Origin: Bacillota bacterium
GTDB taxonomy: Bacteria > Bacillota > Clostridia > Lachnospirales > Lachnospiraceae
Direction: 5' to 3'
Length of the DNA: 18,797 nucleotides
Assembly (NCBI GenBank): GCA_023419655.1
Contig: JAEZXP010000047.1
Location: forward strand, 1-18,797
The notes under the pieces are model-generated. The model had not been told where the DNA came from. It searched no databases and saw nothing but the letters and a program-made list of their open reading frames with translations. Positions within the stretch are counted from its first letter, which is position 1, and each line of letters begins with the position of its first letter. The translations under genes and the position numbers were made by a program. Shown in pieces: positions 13,942 through 18,797 of the stretch.

Positions 13942-16077
13942 TTAATAGGGGAAGGGCTGTATATTCTCATATTCAACATTCCAGCTTCCATCCTCGGGAA
14001 AACCCGGATGAAGCGTATCACAGCCGTTAAATCCGGCCGCCATCATGCCCGCAGCAAGAAGCAGGGAGCCGTTACCCGGAAGATATACGGGTAAATCCTC
14101 TCTTTTGATTTGGGCATTATGGCCGCTTACGGCATAATTATTATTCGGCGTATCCATCAGAAGCAGCTCGATTGCCAGCTCAGGATGTCCAAGTCTTGTG
14201 GCCGCCATCGCCATCATGGCAAAATCCCAGCCCCAGGCCAAATCAAACTTCCAGCAGGCGCTTATCTTATGCAGGGTGCTTCGCATGATGTCCTTATCGA
14301 CCCTGTCGCTGGGGATAAGTCCGTATACCGCCGTCATCATAGGGTGGTCCACATTGTATTCCTCATAGGTGGACGGACAATTTTCATGGGCCAGGTATAA
14401 GCCATCCTTCACAGGCAGCCTGGCCATGTTATCTGCCACATGAAGCCACTGCCCGGCCTCGTCCTCCTTCTTTAGCCTCTTTGCCCAGGTTACCGCCAGT
14501 GACAGCCCGAATCGCCAATACTCCACCTCGAATACAGGGTTAAGCGTCGTTCTGGGGTCATGGGCTTCCTGTGCAGGAATTACGGGAGGAACCAGGTCAT
14601 ATCTTCCGGTCTCCTTATTGTAAACCGCCAAATCAACCATATAGTCGGCGGTTTCCTTTACCAGCGTCCAGTATTTTTCTAAAAAACAGCCGGCCCGGGC
14701 CATATTATGGCAGCTTTCTTCATTTTGCCCCATCGCATTATCTTCTGTCCCCGGCTGTGATGGATTCTTCTTACTTTGATATGCCAGCTCCAGCATATAT
14801 AGAATATGGGGCTGCTGCCATATTAGAAGAGTTGCAATTGGTGACGGGCTGTCTATCCCGTCATATGCCACCTGCTTCGGCCATTTTGCCCCGCAAAATC
14901 CATTTCTGGCGGCATTCTCCCTTGCTCTTGGCAAAATCTCCAGATACCAGTCCAGACTTCGCTCCATCAGCTTTGAATCGTTCCACAAGGGCAGATATGC
15001 CTGATGCCAGAGATGCATCTCCAGATGAAACTTACCATGCCAGCTGTTGCAAAGAAGTCCTGTCTCCTGGGGGGGCATGGAGCCGCAGCAATGAACTCTT
15101 AACTGATACCGGGACAATATAATTCTTCTTTCCAGTTCAAGGGCCCTTTTATCCGCCGATTCATGGAGCTTAATGATACCTCCGGTCTCCCAGAAGCTCT
15201 TCCATCCGGCTTTGCTGCTCTCAAAGGTCTGCCCAAGGTCAGGAAGCTCATGGTTTTTGCATCGGCAATAGGTAATTGTAAAGGCCATCTGATTGCTGCC
15301 TGTCGTCTCCATTCTGAAATCATGCGCTGCCTCTTGGCAGAGCACAGACCTGTCATCAATCCGCATGCATGCATAATACCTGGTATCATCCATCTTTCTC
15401 TCGATGAATATTTTATTGCTGTCCTTATCGATTATCTTACTCTCATGGGACATGCTGTTATCCCAGTCCGAGCCTGAAATATCCGGTGAACCGTAGGGAA
15501 ATATAAGCTGAACCGATAATAAGCCTTCCGTAAGTAGCTCTGATTCCACCTCGGCGGCGATGGTATCGCTGTCATAATGGCAGCAGGTTCTGACCCTGCA
15601 CAGAATTCCTTTAAGCCTAAAGCTGCTCTCTATCATCCCTTCATACAGATTAAGCGTCTGCTTTATATCGGATATATCCTCCGGCTTTATTCGTTCCCGT
15701 CCATATAGAAAACCCAGCCTTCCCAGATTGAATTTGTGGGGATTCTTCCTTAACCAATAATAGACCTCTTCATCTCCCGGCTTTTGCTCCACGGCATAGG
15801 TAACCGTTCTGCCGGCATATTCATATTCGGTCATCTTTACGTCATCCATTGTATAAGCGTACCGGTGACTGCTGACAGGCGTTGTATGCCAGCCCCACTG
15901 GCTCATGGTACATAAGGGGGTAAGATGATGATTGTATTCTTCATATAAGGTCTGCAGTCCTGTTACATCCACAGTAAAAGCAAATTCGCCGTTTCCCACC
16001 GTTAAGGGAGATTTGTATTCGATTCTTTCTAAAACCGGATGATGCCGCTTAACCAGCTCATACCTCTTAATTGACAT
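13942..16077 (-). CDS. Putative (alpha/alpha)6-barrel glycoside hydrolase, family uncertain
   Basis: This 711-residue cytoplasmic protein (no signal peptide) has a beta-rich N-terminal half (~1-290), starting with RIEYKSPLTVGNGEFAFTVDVTGLQTL. A helical C-terminal half (~310-700) resembles six-hairpin glycosidases, with motifs NSWHGKFHLEMHLWHQ (344-359), PPVIPAQEAHDPRTTLNPVFEVEYW (497-521, in part) and VYLPGNGSLLLAAGMMAAG (664-682). The layout recalls GH65-like enzymes; E504 in PAQEAHDP is my candidate general acid and E517/E519 lie nearby. I do not recognise a characterised member. It lies between the second permease (38 bp upstream) and the AraC gene, so it most likely acts on the imported oligosaccharide, perhaps a rhamnogalacturonan or galacturonan fragment. 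AGAGGA precedes the ATG. The sugar specificity is unknown. Confidence 0.8.
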   Translation of the reverse strand: MSIKRYELVKRHHPVLERIEYKSPLTVGNGEFAFTVDVTGLQTLYEEYNHHLTPLCTMSQWGWHTTPVSSHRYAYTMDDVKMTEYEYAGRTVTYAVEQKPGDEEVYYWLRKNPHKFNLGRLGFLYGRERIKPEDISDIKQTLNLYEGMIESSFRLKGILCRVRTCCHYDSDTIAAEVESELLTEGLLSVQLIFPYGSPDISGSDWDNSMSHESKIIDKDSNKIFIERKMDDTRYYACMRIDDRSVLCQEAAHDFRMETTGSNQMAFTITYCRCKNHELPDLGQTFESSKAGWKSFWETGGIIKLHESADKRALELERRIILSRYQLRVHCCGSMPPQETGLLCNSWHGKFHLEMHLWHQAYLPLWNDSKLMERSLDWYLEILPRARENAARNGFCGAKWPKQVAYDGIDSPSPIATLLIWQQPHILYMLELAYQSKKNPSQPGTEDNAMGQNEESCHNMARAGCFLEKYWTLVKETADYMVDLAVYNKETGRYDLVPPVIPAQEAHDPRTTLNPVFEVEYWRFGLSLAVTWAKRLKKEDEAGQWLHVADNMARLPVKDGLYLAHENCPSTYEEYNVDHPMMTAVYGLIPSDRVDKDIMRSTLHKISACWKFDLAWGWDFAMMAMAATRLGHPELAIELLLMDTPNNNYAVSGHNAQIKREDLPVYLPGNGSLLLAAGMMAAGFNGCDTLHPGFPEDGSWNVEYENIQPFPY

Positions 16078-16115
16078 GCCTGTTCCTCTCTTATTCTCTA
16101 ACAGTTACTATATGA

Positions 16116-16964
16116 CTAACCCTTTAATCCACTGGTACTGATTCCCTCTGTCAGGTACTTATTGAAGAATAGGAAAATCAAAAATACCGGAACCAGGGAT
16201 AAGGTTGACATTGCAAACATTGCCCCGTAATCGGTTACCGATGTGGAATCGGCAAACAGCTTCAATGCAATGGATACGGTATAGGACGTCGGCTGGCTAA
16301 GATACACCAGCGGTCCCTGGAAATCATCCCACTTCCAATAGAACTGTATAATAATTGTGGTTATAATCGACGGCTTTAATAAAGGCAATATAATATGGGT
16401 AAATATACTGTATTTACTGCAGCCATCCACGAATGCCGCCTCGTCAAGCTCTCTTGGAATCCCCATCATAAACTGCATCATCTGATAGATAAAGAATGCC
16501 TGGCCCAAAAAATGGGGTAATACCAATGGTACAACAGACGGCACCAATCCAAGATTATTATATATGATATAGGTAGGAATTAAAAGTACCTGCCCGGGTA
16601 AGAGCATCGTCATAATCATAAGGGTAAACATTAATTTTCTTCCCGGATATCTGAGCCTTGCAAATGAATAAGCGATACACGCCGAGCTGGCCACCGTTGC
16701 AAGGGTTGAAATACCTGTAATCAAAAATGAATTTTTAAAAAATGTGGCAAATGAAACACCGCCAAAGCCCTTCCATCCTCTGACAAAGTTCTCCCATCTC
16801 CAATTGGGAGGTATAAGGCTGAGGGAACCGTTCAGTATCTCCGTATTATTCTTCAGGGACCCTGTTATCATCCATAATACCGGATAAATCATAATGAATC
16901 CGCCCGCCACTACAAGAACATGATAGAAGATGGTTGATATTCTTTTCCTGCTTCTAATACTCAT
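16116..16964 (-). CDS. Sugar ABC transporter permease (MalG/YesQ-like)
   Basis: This is an inner-membrane subunit of a carbohydrate uptake-1 (CUT1) ABC importer. The 282 residues have about six membrane segments. The cytoplasmic EAA loop that contacts the ATPase is at 172-198 (ELDEAAFVDGCSKYSIFTHIILPLLKP). The typical start (IYPVLWMITGSLKNNTEI) and end (FNKYLTEGISTSGLKG) are present. The ATG at 16964 has AGGAGG 7 nt upstream. It follows the first permease by 36 bp. The gene ends with TAG at a normal family C-terminus, which shows that TAG works as a stop in this genome. The ATPase (MsmX-like) is absent here and is usually shared and encoded elsewhere. The galacturonide substrate is inferred from neighbours. 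Confidence 0.93.
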   Translation of the reverse strand: MSIRSRKRISTIFYHVLVVAGGFIMIYPVLWMITGSLKNNTEILNGSLSLIPPNWRWENFVRGWKGFGGVSFATFFKNSFLITGISTLATVASSACIAYSFARLRYPGRKLMFTLMIMTMLLPGQVLLIPTYIIYNNLGLVPSVVPLVLPHFLGQAFFIYQMMQFMMGIPRELDEAAFVDGCSKYSIFTHIILPLLKPSIITTIIIQFYWKWDDFQGPLVYLSQPTSYTVSIALKLFADSTSVTDYGAMFAMSTLSLVPVFLIFLFFNKYLTEGISTSGLKG

Positions 16965-17000
16965 GACTAAATCCTCCTATCGTTATCGGCTTATCCCCTG

Positions 17001-17930
17001 TTATTTGTCTGCTTCACTAAATACCCAGTATTTTGATGACTTAAAGATTATCAGTGTCACAATGCTTATAACCACCAGCATAATCCACGACATTGCACTG
17101 GCATAGCCCATATTGCGGTATGAGAATGCATTGTTATACATATACAGGGCATAGAAGTTGGTAGCATCCTTGGGCCCGCCGCTGGTTATTACAAAGGCCT
17201 GGGTAAAGGTCATAAATGCGGAGATTGTCTGCATTACCAGGTTATACAAAATAACCGGTGACAAACAGGGTAATGTGATTTTAAAGAAAGATTTAATACG
17301 GTTTGCGCCGTCTATTTTCGCCGCCTCATAATATGTAACGGGAATCTGTTTAAGACCTGCCGCAAAGATAATCATACTGGAGCCGAATTGCCAAACTGAC
17401 AGCAGGATTAGGGGAATTAACGCCATCTTCTGGTCTCCGAACCAGGAAATTCTACCGGCACCTAACATCCCCAGCATCTGATTGATAAGTCCTTTTCTGG
17501 AGAACAGCTCCTTCCATACCAGCGTTACCGCAATACTGCCGCCGATAAGGGACGGAACATAGTATAGGGAGCGGTAAACTCCGACCAATTTTGATTTTCT
17601 TGTCATAATCATAGCGATGAATAAAGCAAATACTAACTTTAATGGTACCGAGGTGACGACGTATTTTAGGGTTACATATACGGAATTCCAGAATCGTTCG
17701 TCCCCCATCAGCCGGGCATAATTACTTATACCCACCCAGGATTCTTTCTCAATCAGATTGTAATTGGTAAATGAATAATAGAGTGAAGAAACGATAGGTA
17801 CCATGGTAAAGCCTAAAAATCCTATAATAAATGGCAGGGCAAATACATACCCCACTGTCGTTTCCTTATATGCAAATCTCTTTATCGAAAATGCCTGTTT
17901 GTTGTCAGAGCTCATAGCCTTTTTCTTCAT
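17001..17930 (-). CDS. Sugar ABC transporter permease (MalF/YesP-like)
   Basis: This is the partner permease of the same CUT1 importer. The 309 residues have about six membrane segments, starting with YVFALPFIIGFLGFTMVPIVSSLYYSFTNYNL. The EAA loop is at 200-224 (YYEAAKIDGANRIKSFFKITLPCLS). The C-terminus ends in a last membrane helix and KYWVFSEADK. AAGGAGG lies 7 nt before the ATG at 17930. It is second in the operon after the substrate-binding protein, separated by 130 bp that hold a strong stem-loop. It resembles the YesP/UgpA-type permeases used for pectin or rhamnogalacturonan fragments in Bacillus, but the substrate cannot be read from the sequence. Confidence 0.93.
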   Translation of the reverse strand: MKKKAMSSDNKQAFSIKRFAYKETTVGYVFALPFIIGFLGFTMVPIVSSLYYSFTNYNLIEKESWVGISNYARLMGDERFWNSVYVTLKYVVTSVPLKLVFALFIAMIMTRKSKLVGVYRSLYYVPSLIGGSIAVTLVWKELFSRKGLINQMLGMLGAGRISWFGDQKMALIPLILLSVWQFGSSMIIFAAGLKQIPVTYYEAAKIDGANRIKSFFKITLPCLSPVILYNLVMQTISAFMTFTQAFVITSGGPKDATNFYALYMYNNAFSYRNMGYASAMSWIMLVVISIVTLIIFKSSKYWVFSEADK

Positions 17931-17974
17931 CAGAGAGCCTCCTTATTGTCATAAAGTGCCTGAGTAGCCTATAT

Positions 17975-18022
17975 TATTAGAACTCTTACACTACTTAAGA
18001 TAATAGCATAAGAGTTCTAATA
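17975..18022 (-). other. Intercistronic stem-loop after the binding-protein gene
   Basis: TATTAGAACTCTTA (17975-17988) and TAAGAGTTCTAATA (18009-18022) form a perfect 14-bp stem with a 20-nt loop. It is AT-rich and no T-tract follows on the minus strand, so full termination is unlikely. In the malE-malF arrangement such a structure protects the upstream binding-protein mRNA and lowers permease expression; that role is inferred here. Confidence 0.65.
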
Positions 18023-18060
18023 TGCATCAGTTATAAGTTCAATATCTCATGGGGGTTGAT

Positions 18061-18797
18061 TTATTGGAACTTCGATTTTGCAAAATCATAAAAATCCTTC
18101 GCCGCATCGTCTGCCGTCATATCACCGTAGATAACCTTTTCAATGATTAACTTATAGTAATCCTGTATTTCCTGTGACGGTTCGGGACTAATCGGGTTCG
18201 TCTCTCCGACTTCATAGCTTCCGATTAAATTAACAAACTCATTCACCTGAATCTGTTCCGGTGTTAAATCCGGCTCAAGAGCTTTCAGCACATTGGTAAA
18301 GATGGACATACCACGCTCATTTGCTAATATTTTATTGGCTTCCTCATCACTCCAGAAAAAGTTAAGGAATTTTGCAGCTTCTTCCGGATTCTTTGAGTCT
18401 GTGGAAACACAGAACATCTGGGAAGATTGAATTGCTGCTCCTGCGGGGCCGCCCTTTGTTCTTCTGGGGATGGGTACCAGCTTTAATTCTCTTCCTGCTG
18501 CCTCCGACAAAGCGATGAACTGGTTACTTGCTACCCAGGTCATAGCGGCTTCGCCTGTTACAAGAAAGTCTCCTTCTATATCTTTGATTTCGGCGATAGC
18601 ACCGGGGTCAGGATATCCGCCGGAAGCGGTAAGGTCTGCCCGCATCTGGATATAATCAATTAATAATCGATAATCATCAAAACCTAAATCATCATTCGTC
18701 ATCGCATAAAAACCATATTCCATGCCGTACTGCGGAATGCCTGAACCGCAGCCTGCGGCAAAGTCATCGAATTTGGAGCTTCCGAAGATACCTAATT
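18061..18797 (-). CDS. Sugar ABC transporter substrate-binding protein (partial, N-terminus missing)
   Basis: This is the extracytoplasmic solute-binding protein of the importer (family 1, COG1653). The frame is open from the window edge to the stop at 18061, so at least 244 C-terminal residues are present. The ATG at 18723 is internal, since the upstream codons read LGIFGSSKFDDF...GIPQYG in frame. Typical features are the segment LIDYIQMRADLTASGGYPDP, the GEAAMTWVASNQFIAL region, SKNPEEAAKFLNFFWSDEEANKILANERG, and a helical end with KSKFQ. The signal peptide and lipobox are outside the window. It is the first visible gene of the operon, followed by a stem-loop and two permeases. Confidence 0.9.
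   Translation of the reverse strand, partial: LGIFGSSKFDDFAAGCGSGIPQYGMEYGFYAMTNDDLGFDDYRLLIDYIQMRADLTASGGYPDPGAIAEIKDIEGDFLVTGEAAMTWVASNQFIALSEAAGRELKLVPIPRRTKGGPAGAAIQSSQMFCVSTDSKNPEEAAKFLNFFWSDEEANKILANERGMSIFTNVLKALEPDLTPEQIQVNEFVNLIGSYEVGETNPISPEPSQEIQDYYKLIIEKVIYGDMTADDAAKDFYDFAKSKFQ

Noticed and set aside
14571..15122. 183-residue plus-strand frame inside the hydrolase gene
   Set aside because: It is a shadow of the minus-strand gene, with low-complexity composition and no recognisable domain.

Overview
The window looks like a chromosomal piece of a pectin-using Lachnospiraceae-type Firmicute (Clostridia). The reasons are the gene order ruvA-ruvB-zapA-U32 protease-like gene, strong AGGAGG-type ribosome binding sites, AT-rich intergenic DNA with sigma-A-like promoters, and many genes resembling clostridial or Bacillus homologues. 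The genus is not determined. There is no tRNA, rRNA, CRISPR array, transposase or prophage gene.

Housekeeping block (1-8060). On the minus strand, in order of transcription: an 802-residue membrane fusion protein (CmpB-like membrane domain plus cardiolipin synthase-like phospholipase D domains), a small zinc-ribbon/HTH protein, ruvA, ruvB, zapA, and a U32 peptidase-family gene of the RlhA (rRNA hydroxylation) type. The U32 gene is interrupted by an in-frame TAG, and the reading frame continues with clear homology to the window edge. A YprB-like RNase H-fold exonuclease gene is divergent from the fusion gene. It ends at a perfect bidirectional terminator.

Galacturonate block (8061-18797). uxaB-uxaA (minus strand) encode tagaturonate reductase and altronate dehydratase, two steps of the Ashwell (isomerase) route from galacturonate to 2-keto-3-deoxygluconate. 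Divergent from uxaB is an lplD-like GH4 alpha-galacturonidase carrying the CHEV motif. The shared 366-bp intergenic region has repeated ATTGA half-sites and a palindrome in the lplD leader. Convergent with lplD is a minus-strand transport operon: a substrate-binding protein (cut by the window edge), two sugar permeases, a large glycoside hydrolase-like protein of uncertain family, and an AraC-type regulator as last gene. It ends at a second bidirectional terminator.

Inferred working: the ABC importer brings in a galacturonate-containing oligosaccharide. The GH-like protein and the GH4 enzyme release monosaccharides in the cytoplasm. UxaB and UxaA process the tagaturonate formed from galacturonate. 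The AraC protein probably senses the sugar and activates one or more of these promoters. UxaC, KdgK, KdgA and the ATPase subunit of the importer are not in the window.

Items most worth a second look: the amber codon inside the U32 gene; the CmpB-cardiolipin synthase fusion with a Glu in its second HKD motif; the poorly classified hydrolase in the galacturonide operon; and a promoter-proximal element shared by the zapA and yprB-like promoters.
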